Source: Lactiplantibacillus plantarum (GTDB taxonomy: Bacteria; Bacillota; Bacilli; Lactobacillales; Lactobacillaceae). From it: a DNA stretch of 64,000 nt. The stretch lies in NCBI RefSeq assembly GCF_014131735.1, contig NZ_CP039121.1, positions 2,914,001 to 2,978,000 on the forward strand. Reading direction: 5' to 3'. This document shows, piece by piece, positions 26,381 to 34,365 of this stretch; the stretch's first letter is position 1; each line of letters starts with the position of its first letter. The notes under the pieces are model-generated. The model saw only the letters and a list, made by a program, of their open reading frames with translations, was not told where the DNA came from and searched no databases. Position numbers and translations under genes: made by a program.

Positions 26381-27401
26381 TTACTTGCACCTCCTCCACA
26401 TAATCGACGCGTCGCTGAAATAGCGCAATCGCTTGCTTAACGGCCTGAGTGGTACCCGTCAAATAAACGGCTAATACCCCAATGGCCCGTTCTTGAATAA
26501 ACTCGATCCGTCCCTGAATAATGTTAATATCAATATCCGTTGCCTTGGCGATTTCAGTAATAATCGGGGTTAGTGAATCACTACCACGATAACGTAATGC
26601 TAATAACTGACCATCTGCGCGTGCGAGCTGTGCAGCGACTCTTGTCGGCAGTTGTGTATCTAGGAACCGGTTGACAAGCCGTTGCCCCATATCGGACTGG
26701 GGCGCTGCGAACAGGTCATACGTGCTCGATTGCTCCACTAATTGGCCCGCCTCCATGACAGCGACCCGGTCAAACAAGCTTCTGGCCACTTCCAATTGAT
26801 GGGTAATAAAGACGATCGTAATATGAAGTCGCCGGTTGATGTCTTTCAGAATCTGAATGATTTCTTCGGCTGTTTCAACATCTAACGCACTGGTCGCTTC
26901 ATCACACAATAAGACATCCGGATCATTGGCGAGCGCCCGTGCAATACCAACGCGTTGTTTTTGACCGCCAGACAACTGTGCCGGGTAATTGTCTTGACGA
27001 TCTGCAAGTCCCACTAACGTTAGCAAATCTTGAATACGCGCAGGCTGCGCTTTTTCAGGATAGCCGCCCGCTGTCAGGGCAAACGCCAGGTTCTGTGCAA
27101 CCGTTCGATTACCGATCAGGTTGAAATTTTGAAAGATGAAGCCAATTTTACGCCGCACGGACGCAATCTGACGCGCATTAGCTTTGGTCAAATCATGACC
27201 ATCTACGATCACTTGTCCCTGACTCGGTGCCTGCAAATAATTGATTGTTCGGACTAAAGTTGACTTACCTGCCCCCGACAACCCCACGATTCCAAAGATT
27301 TCACCTTTCTCGATGGTTAGTGAGACATCCTTAACAGCGTGCACCGTCCGCTTCTTCTGCTGAAACGTCACATCAATATGTTTTAATTCAATCTGACTCA
27401 T
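26373..27401 (-). CDS. metN: Methionine ABC transporter ATP-binding protein
   Basis: 342 residues. Walker A GLSGAGKST near 38, Q-loop FQNFNLI, signature LSGGQKQRVGIARAL near 140 and Walker B VLLCDEATSALD near 160. The C-terminal 80 residues form the NIL regulatory domain (ending RRVDYVEEVQVNE), which binds methionine and inhibits transport in known MetN proteins. It lies between metQ and metI. Confidence 0.95.
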   Translation of the reverse strand: MSQIELKHIDVTFQQKKRTVHAVKDVSLTIEKGEIFGIVGLSGAGKSTLVRTINYLQAPSQGQVIVDGHDLTKANARQIASVRRKIGFIFQNFNLIGNRTVAQNLAFALTAGGYPEKAQPARIQDLLTLVGLADRQDNYPAQLSGGQKQRVGIARALANDPDVLLCDEATSALDVETAEEIIQILKDINRRLHITIVFITHQLEVARSLFDRVAVMEAGQLVEQSSTYDLFAAPQSDMGQRLVNRFLDTQLPTRVAAQLARADGQLLALRYRGSDSLTPIITEIAKATDIDINIIQGRIEFIQERAIGVLAVYLTGTTQAVKQAIALFQRRVDYVEEVQVNE

Positions 27402-27413
27402 GCCCTTGACCTC

Positions 27414-28253
27414 CTATTGCCATGAAGCTGGTTTATCGAAATCCTTAAATTCCGACTTTGCAATCGCCTGCTTAAAAGCAGCACTTTTGAGAACCGCTTT
27501 GACAGCTTTGCCGAACTTAGAATTGCGTTGACTCGTCTTGACAACAAAGACTTCTTTGTAATCTTCCTTGAGCTTTTCAAGTGCCAGCGCTTTCGATGGT
27601 TTCAACTTAGCATTCCAGGAATAATTACCGGGAATCAAAGCAATCGTCACGTTACTCATCGACTGTGGTAACTGGGCTGCATCCAAGGTCTTGATCTTCA
27701 ACTGGTGCGGATTAGTCACAATATCCGCCGTACTAGCCGTTGCGACGTTGATATTTTTCTTCAAAGTAATTAGTTTTTGCGCCGCTAAGAGTTGTAGTGC
27801 TCGAGCTAAGTTGGACGGATCATTCGGTAGCGAGACTGTATCACCGGACTTCAAATCTGATAGTGCCGTGATCTTCTTCGAGTAAATCCCCATCCCCAGC
27901 GTGGGCGTCTCGCCAATGGCCGATAACTTCAAGTGATTAGCTTTAGCGAAGGTCTTCAGATACAACGTATGTTGAAATAAATTAGCATCAATTTCCCCAG
28001 AATTCAGTGCCTTATTCGGTTGAACGTAGTCGTTGAATTCCTTTGTAACAACTTTATACCCCTTTTTCTCAAGTAATGGGCCGATAACTTTAGTCGCCAT
28101 ATCACCATAAGGCCCCGGAGCAACCCCAATCTTGACCGTTGTCAACTTACCCTGACTTGCTTGTGAACTACTGGCACGGCTGAACCCCACGATAGCCACC
28201 AAAACAACAATAATGCCACCTAAAGCTAACAACCACTTTGTATTTCTTCTCAT
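27414..28253 (-). CDS. metQ: Methionine ABC transporter substrate-binding protein
   Basis: 279-residue NlpA/MetQ protein. KIGVAPGPYGDMATKVIGPLLEKKGY starts the binding domain near residue 42, with VQPNKALNSGEIDANLFQH following. Most MetQ are lipoproteins, but here the N-terminal hydrophobic segment (WLLALGGIIVVLVAIVGFSRA) has no cysteine at all, so no lipobox exists. Anchoring would be by an uncleaved membrane helix. The start at 28253 uses GGGG eight bases upstream. It is the first gene after the T-box. Confidence 0.92.
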   Translation of the reverse strand: MRRNTKWLLALGGIIVVLVAIVGFSRASSSQASQGKLTTVKIGVAPGPYGDMATKVIGPLLEKKGYKVVTKEFNDYVQPNKALNSGEIDANLFQHTLYLKTFAKANHLKLSAIGETPTLGMGIYSKKITALSDLKSGDTVSLPNDPSNLARALQLLAAQKLITLKKNINVATASTADIVTNPHQLKIKTLDAAQLPQSMSNVTIALIPGNYSWNAKLKPSKALALEKLKEDYKEVFVVKTSQRNSKFGKAVKAVLKSAAFKQAIAKSEFKDFDKPASWQ

Positions 28254-28287
28254 CTTCCATACCCCGTTTCTCACTTTTTTACATGAC

Positions 28288-28545
28288 AAAAAGTCGTCCC
28301 TGTTATAACTTATAACAAGGACGACTTTCGCCGCGGTACCACCTTAATAGCACCCATTTGGACACCAACTCATGCAGAACTAACTGCTGCGCTAACGGGC
28401 ATTAACCGCGACCACTTAACATCACTGCTCACCGATCGTTCATTAGGAAAGACCATCTTCTCAACGCTTGCTGGGTCATCTTTCAGCACTTGACGACTCT
28501 CTGTTACCAGCTCACCATTGATACTCATCTCTCATGATATTTCAC
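28288..28545 (-). promoter_or_regulatory. T-box leader of the methionine operon
   Basis: The conserved T-box core AAGGTGGTACCGCGG is at 28345-28331 on the minus strand. It is followed by a terminator (AAAGTCGTCC...GGGACGACTTTTT, 28328-28288) just before metQ. An upstream Stem I region extends to about 28545. Uncharged tRNA would stabilise the antiterminator. ATG triplets occur at plausible specifier positions, which with the downstream genes suggests tRNA-Met. I did not fold Stem I to prove the codon. Confidence 0.9.
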
Positions 28546-28625
28546 ATTATGAGTTTTTGGTTAGATTATGTCAAGACTTTTATTAATATTAAATTAGATT
28601 GAATAAACTAGCACCATCCTCACTT

Positions 28626-28970
28626 TTACTGACACTTGGACTGTACTTCTCTCTCATCGATTAGAAAGTAAACCTTGTCATGCAACCGACACCGCGGGTT
28701 AAATGGCCGGTGACAGTGCGGGCATTGCCCCTCATGATACCGATCAACCGTCATTCGATAACGACAAGCACCACACATCACGGCTAAATCCGTCGGAGCG
28801 CTGGCCACAAAAGTATGCTGGCACAACGTATCATGGCACCGGTAACACGCGTAATAGTGTTGACATCGCCGACACCACAATGCCGCGATATCAGTTTCAA
28901 GGTGATAATGTTGGCACCGACCGGCAGCGTCTAAACCGATGCCGTAAATCACTGGTACCCACTCAGTCAT
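28626..28970 (-). CDS. CHY-type zinc-finger protein
   Basis: A 114-residue protein with many Cys/His pairs: CQHYHLETDIAALWCRRC, YYACYRCHDTLCQH, CGACRYRM and CPHCHRPFNPRC. This matches the zf-CHY fold, which binds three zinc ions. Its ATG overlaps the birA stop (ATGA), so the two are coupled. Function in Firmicutes is unknown. Confidence 0.88.
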   Translation of the reverse strand: MTEWVPVIYGIGLDAAGRCQHYHLETDIAALWCRRCQHYYACYRCHDTLCQHTFVASAPTDLAVMCGACRYRMTVDRYHEGQCPHCHRPFNPRCRLHDKVYFLIDEREVQSKCQ

Positions 28971-29938
28971 ACTGGTAACCCTACCCTGATCACTTCACCA
29001 CTCGTAAATGTCCGCCGCTCCCCGGTCAACATGCGGACCACTAAGCCACCATGTTCATCGATATCTTCAGCCACCCCATTCACCACGGAATCGCCCACTT
29101 GAAGTGTCACTTGTTGACCCAACACTAATGATTTAGCCCGATATGCTGGCAAAAAGTCGGCCGTAGCGTAGCGTTTTGATAGCGCTACTAGTGCTGATAA
29201 TAAGGCCGCTGCTAACCGATTGCGATCCACTGACATGCTCGGGTCGACCGCTTGGGCACGGGCTTGCAATTCCCGTGGAAAATCGGTGGTCGTTAAATTG
29301 AGCCCCACACCGACAATAAAGGCCGTTGCAGAAGTCGATTCTAATTCCAAACTTGCTTCCGTGATAATGCCCCCGACCTTATACTGATCAAGATAAATAT
29401 CATTGACCCATTTCAACCCAAAGTTCTTATTAGGATAAAATTGCTGTAAAACATTCAAGACACTCACCGCGACACCAGTTGTCAGTAAACCCACATTGAC
29501 CAATGCATTCGTGGGATTAGGAACAACCAAGCTAAAATACAGTCCAGTTTTGGCCGGTGAATAGAAGTCCCGGCCCAAACGGCCATAGCCAGCCGTCTGT
29601 TCGTCCGCGAAGAAGGCGGCAAACTGTGGCTGATGATGACTTAAAAAGCTCTTAGCTAGAATCTGAGTGGACGGCGTCTGGGCGACCACTTCAAGGGACC
29701 CCGTAAATTGACGTTGCCCATAGATTTGAATGGCTTTGGCATCCAAATTACGACTTCCCAGATAACAGTAGCCCCGGTTTTTACGACTCTCAATCTGGTG
29801 TCCTTGCTTTCTCAAAGCATTGATTGCCTTCCAAATGCTCTCACGACTACAGCCAACTGATTGGGCAAGCTGGTCCCCCGATTGCCACTCACCATGATGA
29901 CGCAATAAAATTGTTAAGACTTGTTCTTTAGTTGTCAT
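28967..29938 (-). CDS. birA: Bifunctional biotin-protein ligase / biotin operon repressor
   Basis: 323 residues. The N-terminal winged helix (GDQLAQSVGCSRESIWKAINALRKQGHQIES, about 18-50) makes it a group II BirA able to bind DNA. The ligase has DEQTAGYGRLGRDFYSP near residue 110 (biotinyl-AMP loop) and KWVNDIYLDQYKVGGIITEAS near 175, plus a C-terminal SH3-like domain. GGAGG before 29938 fixes the start. Located next to bioY, which carries a matching operator. Its substrates should be BCCP and pyruvate carboxylase. Confidence 0.94.
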   Translation of the reverse strand: MTTKEQVLTILLRHHGEWQSGDQLAQSVGCSRESIWKAINALRKQGHQIESRKNRGYCYLGSRNLDAKAIQIYGQRQFTGSLEVVAQTPSTQILAKSFLSHHQPQFAAFFADEQTAGYGRLGRDFYSPAKTGLYFSLVVPNPTNALVNVGLLTTGVAVSVLNVLQQFYPNKNFGLKWVNDIYLDQYKVGGIITEASLELESTSATAFIVGVGLNLTTTDFPRELQARAQAVDPSMSVDRNRLAAALLSALVALSKRYATADFLPAYRAKSLVLGQQVTLQVGDSVVNGVAEDIDEHGGLVVRMLTGERRTFTSGEVIRVGLPV

Positions 29939-29975
29939 TATGACCTCCTGACCTGCCAATCACATTAGCTATTTA

Positions 29976-30542
29976 CTAAGCTGGCAATCCAAAATCAACG
30001 ATGGCCCGCACACGCCGGGCAATAAATACGGCCAAAGTCCCTTTAATGATGTCACCAGGAAGAAAGGCCACGTTCGACAGCAAGGCGGCCGTCAAAGTCA
30101 TATGAGACTGAACAGCTAGCCAACTAGCACCGATTACATCAACAAATAAGATACCAGCCAACCAGACAATGCCAACTTCTAGCCACCAATAACCACTTGT
30201 CATCGCCCGAGTTATTTTGATCAACGTTCCAATCAGCATTGGTGCCAGCAACCAAGCAACGAGATAGCCACCCGTTGGCCCGAGAAAAATCGCGGCACCC
30301 CCACGCCCCCCAGATAATAGGGGTAGTCCCAGTGCCACTAATCCTAAGAACAATCCAACTGCGATCGTCCCATATTTGCGGCCAAGTAACTCGGCGGCTA
30401 AAAAGATGCCCATATTCTGCAACACAATCGGGACGGGAATAAAGCCCACTGGAATTCCCGGAAAGAAACCTAATACAATAATCAAAGCGGTCACCATCGC
30501 CGTCTGGGTCAGGTGTTTAATCGTCTGTCGATTCGTCATCAT
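29976..30542 (-). CDS. bioY: Biotin transporter substrate-specific component
   Basis: The S-component of an ECF transporter that takes up biotin, 188 residues and six membrane segments. The family signature GGRGGAAIFLGPTGGYLVAWLLAP is near residue 80, with FLPGDIIKGTLAVFIARR near the C-terminus. The start at 30542 (or the adjacent ATG at 30539) follows AGGGGTGCG. It lies upstream of birA on the same strand with a 37-bp gap and may be cotranscribed. Confidence 0.94.
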   Translation of the reverse strand: MMTNRQTIKHLTQTAMVTALIIVLGFFPGIPVGFIPVPIVLQNMGIFLAAELLGRKYGTIAVGLFLGLVALGLPLLSGGRGGAAIFLGPTGGYLVAWLLAPMLIGTLIKITRAMTSGYWWLEVGIVWLAGILFVDVIGASWLAVQSHMTLTAALLSNVAFLPGDIIKGTLAVFIARRVRAIVDFGLPA

Positions 30543-30570
30543 CGCACCCCTGTTAATCAATTTAAACGCT

Positions 30571-30616
30571 ATTATAAAACAACAGTAACCCAATATCAAC
30601 ATCATGGGTTACTGTT
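30571..30616 (-). promoter_or_regulatory. bioY promoter with BirA-type operator
   Basis: On the minus strand TTGATA (30599-30594), 17 bases, TATAAT (30576-30571). An inverted repeat AACAGTAACC-N16-GGTTACTGTT (30581-30616) spans the -35 and spacer. Known BirA operators have the same form, two inverted half-sites ending in AACC and GGTT with about 16 bases between. Repression by BirA under biotin excess is the likely mechanism. Confidence 0.8.
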
Positions 30617-30625
30617 TAGAAAATA

Positions 30626-30661
30626 AAAAATCCCATGACCCTTTTTACTGATCATGGGATG
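30626..30661 (-). terminator. Terminator of the 81-residue gene
   Basis: TCCCATGA pairs with TCATGGGA; on the minus strand TTTTTTATTTT follows. Confidence 0.75.
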
Positions 30662-30667
30662 ATTGAA

Positions 30668-30913
30668 CTATTCTTTTGGAATACGCTTTTCAACGTGATA
30701 TTGACGTGCTTCTGGTCTTGGCGTATCGGCTGTCAGTAAGTCATCCGCGTAAAAAACCGAATAACCGTGATCCTGTTCTAGCGGCCGCGCAATCATGAGT
30801 CCGCGCTTACGTCCGTGACGCGCATTATAAATATCCGCACTACGGAGCGCTTCATTGTAGTCATGCGATTCTGAAATTGCGTCACCAGGATTAAATAAGA
30901 CATTTTCATCCAT
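30668..30913 (-). CDS. Hypothetical protein, 81 residues
   Basis: A soluble, charged protein (MDENVLFNPGDAISESHDYN at the start; YHVEKRIPKE at the end). No membrane segment, signal or known motif seen. A good AAGGAG ribosome site precedes the ATG. It follows pepD after 65 bp on the same strand and may share its transcript. Confidence 0.65.
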   Translation of the reverse strand: MDENVLFNPGDAISESHDYNEALRSADIYNARHGRKRGLMIARPLEQDHGYSVFYADDLLTADTPRPEARQYHVEKRIPKE

Positions 30914-30978
30914 TTGCCATCAGCTCCTTGTCCTCTTAATAACCTAATTATACACGCTGATACCGTCATAACGAAAGT

Positions 30979-32391
30979 TTAAAGATTGATATCAACATTA
31001 TAGGTTAGTTTCGAGAGCGTTAAACCTTTGGTGACTAATTGACCAATCAAAGCTTGGGCTTTATCACGCATCTTTGCGACCATTACTTTATCTTGTTCAG
31101 TCAAGAAAGCCGTTAACTCGTCACCAGATAACTTCGCCGCTTGTTCATCGGTCGCAGCCACAAATTGACCCAGTTCGATTCGACATTCTTTCAAATAATC
31201 AATATCATCCTGAACGAAATCAGCATAGTGTGATTCAACAATCATTGATAGTGTCCGGTAGAGCCAGTAAGCACTATTCATATCATGTTTTAGTGGTGTG
31301 TTCGCAAAACTAGGATCAGTTTCAGAAACGTTCGCATGGAATGGGAGGTATGGCGCAAAAGCTGGTACCCCAAATGTCATCCACATAATCGCGCTTTGTT
31401 CTGCTGGTACGTCATTCCGCACTTGCATAACGTGTGAATTCTGCGTCCGATTCATTGAAATTGGCCGAAACTTTTTAGCTTCTGGTGTATTCAAGAAGGG
31501 ATCGTACTTCGTTTCGTTATAATGAGAACCCAGTACAAATTCAACGTCGGCAACTGAAATCTTCTTGGCTGCGTGACAAATGAACGGTAGCTCACTCGAC
31601 TGTGGATCTTGTTCGATCTCTGGATTGAAATAACGTTGGCCGTACCAGACCCGGGGAGTATTATAATGCCGGTCTTTTTCATTATCAGTACCGAAGATAT
31701 GACGGAAGTTAAAACCTTCCTTGTCAGGGTTCAAATGGTGTTCCGCAACAAATTCTTGAATACCATCAGACCACATAAAGTTATCGGGATCATCAAAATC
31801 AACCCATTGAATCGCAACTTGGTTGGCAGCCACCGCGTAAGCATCATCCGGAATCCGTTGTGCAACCCAGTGGTGACCAGTGACGATCTCCATGTACCAC
31901 ACATCATCTTTATCATTGAACAAAACACCGTTACCTTCTGGCGAACCATATTTAGCGATCAACTGGCCCAAGTATTCAACCCCACCACGAGCAGAATCAA
32001 TGAACGGCGTGAGCATGGTTGGCAATGAATCTTCTGCGAGACCATTAGACACGAATGGGTCAAAAGTCAGCGTATGTTCATTACCATAAACACTTTCAGT
32101 TGAAGAAACACCAACGTTTTTTTCGTTAAAGCCATTTTCTTCAAAAACACCCTTTTCAGCGACTTCAATGTTTGGTACAGCTTGGTAACGGTAGCCATCC
32201 GCTGGAAGTGGTGCGGTAAAGCCATTCTTCCCAGAAGTTAACGTTTCGTTGCGACCATGAACGGCGGGATGGACGATAAATTTTTGCGGTGTAATCGGCA
32301 TAAACGTATCATCATTGCGGGCAATCATCGTTGAACCATCAACGGTCGCCTTCTTCCCAACTAAAATTGTGGTACAAGCTTGTTCGTACAT
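30979..32391 (-). CDS. pepD: Dipeptidase, C69 family
   Basis: An Ntn-hydrolase dipeptidase of 470 residues. The nucleophile is Cys6 after the short propeptide MYEQA, exposed by self-processing in the family. Landmarks are DGSTMIARNDD near residue 18, GRNETL, EYLGQLIAKYGSPEGNGVLFNDKDDVWYMEI near 145 and the C-terminal SYNVD-like end. It is cytosolic and releases amino acids from dipeptides. A near-consensus cre site lies about 75 bp upstream. Confidence 0.93.
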   Translation of the reverse strand: MYEQACTTILVGKKATVDGSTMIARNDDTFMPITPQKFIVHPAVHGRNETLTSGKNGFTAPLPADGYRYQAVPNIEVAEKGVFEENGFNEKNVGVSSTESVYGNEHTLTFDPFVSNGLAEDSLPTMLTPFIDSARGGVEYLGQLIAKYGSPEGNGVLFNDKDDVWYMEIVTGHHWVAQRIPDDAYAVAANQVAIQWVDFDDPDNFMWSDGIQEFVAEHHLNPDKEGFNFRHIFGTDNEKDRHYNTPRVWYGQRYFNPEIEQDPQSSELPFICHAAKKISVADVEFVLGSHYNETKYDPFLNTPEAKKFRPISMNRTQNSHVMQVRNDVPAEQSAIMWMTFGVPAFAPYLPFHANVSETDPSFANTPLKHDMNSAYWLYRTLSMIVESHYADFVQDDIDYLKECRIELGQFVAATDEQAAKLSGDELTAFLTEQDKVMVAKMRDKAQALIGQLVTKGLTLSKLTYNVDINL

Positions 32392-32464
32392 GCAAGCATC
32401 TCCTGTCTTTAATTTCCGTGATCATTATTAATGATACACGCTCTAATTTAAAAAGCCACCATTG

Positions 32465-32478
32465 CGAAAGCGCTGACA
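32465..32478. promoter_or_regulatory. Putative cre (CcpA) site upstream of pepD
   Basis: CGAAAGCGCTGACA matches the cre consensus TGWAANCGNTNWCA except at the first base. It lies about 75 bp upstream of the pepD ATG. This predicts carbon catabolite control of the dipeptidase. Confidence 0.5.
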
Positions 32479-32609
32479 GATAATTCTTACGCAATTTTAA
32501 TTGCCGATAAATTTATCAATAGTCATAAATCTTTTCGTAATCTAATCAATAATTCTTAAATTTGAAAAATCATCGTCACATTTTCTTCACAATTCGTTGT
32601 TAATATGTA

Positions 32610-32849
32610 TCTATAGCAATTAAGGATCCCCCTCCAAGATTGCTACTATAATAATTAACATTCTTTTCATTTACTCCTCCAAAGTAATGAAATCCGTCAA
32701 AGCGTAACAACTTTGACAGCTTGATGAGCGGCATGTGAACGTCCCCCCGCTTATATGAATAAACGCTCATCAAGTTATCAGCATATGATTCCCCGTCATA
32801 TGCTGACCTACTCCTTTTGACCTTCGTATTCCCGTACGAAGGTTTTTTT
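32610..32849 (+). ncRNA. Putative small regulatory RNA with C-rich hairpin loops
   Basis: Six hairpins in a row on the plus strand. TAGCAAT/ATTGCTA (32614-32645) has a loop with CCCCCTCC. A TCATTTACT/AGTAATGA stem has loop CCTCCAA. GTCAAAG/CTTTGAC is at 32696-32717. CTTGATGAGCG/CGCTCATCAAG (32720-32774) encloses CCCCCC. TCAGCATATGA/TCATATGCTGA (32778-32806) has loop TTCCCCG. ACCTTCGTA/TACGAAGGT (32820-32843) has loop TTCCCG and a seven-T tail. The perfect stems, intrinsic terminator and repeated anti-Shine-Dalgarno loops fit a trans-acting sRNA. The 5' end is estimated; a weak promoter TTCACA-N16-TATCTA lies at 32586-32613. Confidence 0.7.
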
Positions 32850-33080
32850 GTCGGCTTAAATACTTCAAGCACCCCTTTAACTCGCCAATCCCGTATTACT
32901 GAACCGCCCTCTAAAACGAGCTTATTCAATAGCTACTGGGCGATATGCAGCATGAATTCACCATTTATCGCCATACTTTATCAACAATCCAAAACTCACC
33001 CACTATTTTATAACGGCCCTATCAATCTAACCAAAAACAGCATATAATTTAATTATTATCACATTAAAGGTGGGTCATCT

Positions 33081-33281
33081 ATGCAAGAGGGATACTTAGA
33101 TCAGCGCTTAATCGGTCAGCGTTTCATTATCAAACCGACCGATCTAACTGACGGCGTCGCATTCTATGGCATCTTGTACCATTTGCACGCCGCAACACCA
33201 CTGCACATCGGCGATACCGTTGAAATCACGGCCGTCAGTGCTCATGGTCTAACGGTAACGATTATCGCACCACAACAATAG
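33081..33281 (+). CDS. Short NfeD-like OB-fold protein
   Basis: 66 residues of small beta-rich composition (GQRFIIKPTDLTDGVAFYGI, GDTVEITAVSAHGLTVTII). It corresponds to the soluble OB domain of NfeD alone, without membrane segments. It lies 12 bp before the SPFH-domain gene; NfeD/SPFH pairing is well known. AGGTGGG precedes the ATG. It probably partners the SPFH protein in membrane microdomains. Confidence 0.7.
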   Translation: MQEGYLDQRLIGQRFIIKPTDLTDGVAFYGILYHLHAATPLHIGDTVEITAVSAHGLTVTIIAPQQ

Positions 33282-33293
33282 GGGGAAATTATT

Positions 33294-34196
33294 ATGGTAG
33301 GTATCATCGTTGCAATTATTGTCATTCTACTGGTCGTTTTAGTCCTAATCGCTTCCATCCGCATCATCACCCAACCGAACCAAGGTGTCGTCTTAACATT
33401 TGGAAAGTTCGAGCGCGTCATTAGTTCCGGCTTTCACTTTATTAAACCGTTCATCTCACGTGTCATCACCGTTAACACGGCTCAGACACCCGTTGATCTT
33501 AATCAACAAGTCGTTATCACCAAAGATAACGCTGAAATCTCAGTTAAGATTTCGCTTAAGTACCACGTCACTAATATTGAAGACTTCGTTTTTAAAAACG
33601 AAGACTCCGTTCGTAGTATGATTCAAGATACCCGCGCGGCACTGCGTGGTATCATTGGGAACAAAGAATTAAACGAAGTCCTGAATGGGACGCAAGAAAT
33701 CAATGCCGCCCTCTTCAAGGAGATCTCCTCCGTTACGGCGGGCTACGGTTTAAATGTTGACCGGGTCAATATTGATTCCGTTAACCCTTCGGCAGATATT
33801 CAGGCTTCCATGAATAAACTCCTGCAAGCTACGCGGGAACGGGATGCCACCATCGCAACTGCTGAAGGTAAGAGTAAGTCAATCACACTGGAAAATGAAG
33901 CCAATAACCGGGCCTTATTAGCCACCAACAAAGCCCAAAACGAAGCTTTAGTGAATAGTGCAAAGGCGAAAGCAACAGCCGTTCAAACTGAAGCAGATGC
34001 TGATGCTTACCGGACGCGGATCTTAAACGAAGCCTTGTCACAATCATCCGAAAACTACTTTATCTTCCAAAACACGGAAGCTGTCAAAGCCTTAGCGGAC
34101 GGCAATGCCAACACCGTTGTTTTACCAAACCAAACGTTAGATAGCTTGGGCTTAATCCCAGCACTCACCAAGGTCAGCAAATTAACAACTAAGTAG
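33294..34196 (+). CDS. SPFH/Band 7 (stomatin-like) membrane protein
   Basis: 300 residues. One N-terminal membrane helix (VGIIVAIIVILLVVLVLIA) is followed by the SPFH domain (RIITQPNQGVVLTFGKFERVISSGFHFIKPF; NAEISVKISLKYHV; RSMIQDTRAALRGIIGNKELNEVL) and a coiled-coil rich in Ala/Glu/Lys (about 190-250). It matches the slipin/QmcA type. Likely an oligomeric scaffold at the inner face of the membrane. Cotranscribed with the NfeD-like gene. Confidence 0.92.
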   Translation: MVGIIVAIIVILLVVLVLIASIRIITQPNQGVVLTFGKFERVISSGFHFIKPFISRVITVNTAQTPVDLNQQVVITKDNAEISVKISLKYHVTNIEDFVFKNEDSVRSMIQDTRAALRGIIGNKELNEVLNGTQEINAALFKEISSVTAGYGLNVDRVNIDSVNPSADIQASMNKLLQATRERDATIATAEGKSKSITLENEANNRALLATNKAQNEALVNSAKAKATAVQTEADADAYRTRILNEALSQSSENYFIFQNTEAVKALADGNANTVVLPNQTLDSLGLIPALTKVSKLTTK

Positions 34197-34222
34197 CTTT
34201 TAATCAGGACAAACAATGCACA

Positions 34223-34259
34223 GCCTGCAGGTTGACGAACGCCACCTGCAGGCTTTTTT
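34223..34259 (+). terminator. Terminator of the SPFH operon
   Basis: GCCTGCAGGT pairs perfectly with ACCTGCAGGC, followed by TTTTTT. Confidence 0.9.
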
Positions 34260-34365
34260 CTGATCAATCTAAGACCTAATCAATTTTGTAAACCTTTCCG
34301 TTAGGTTTAAGCGTGCAACTAGGTTAGAATTAGATTGTGCAAAACCATACTTAGAGGTGTTAATA

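Noticed and set aside
32600..32929. Minus-strand 109-residue reading
   Set aside because: It lies across the hairpins and terminator of the putative sRNA, has no ribosome site, and its composition follows the stems.
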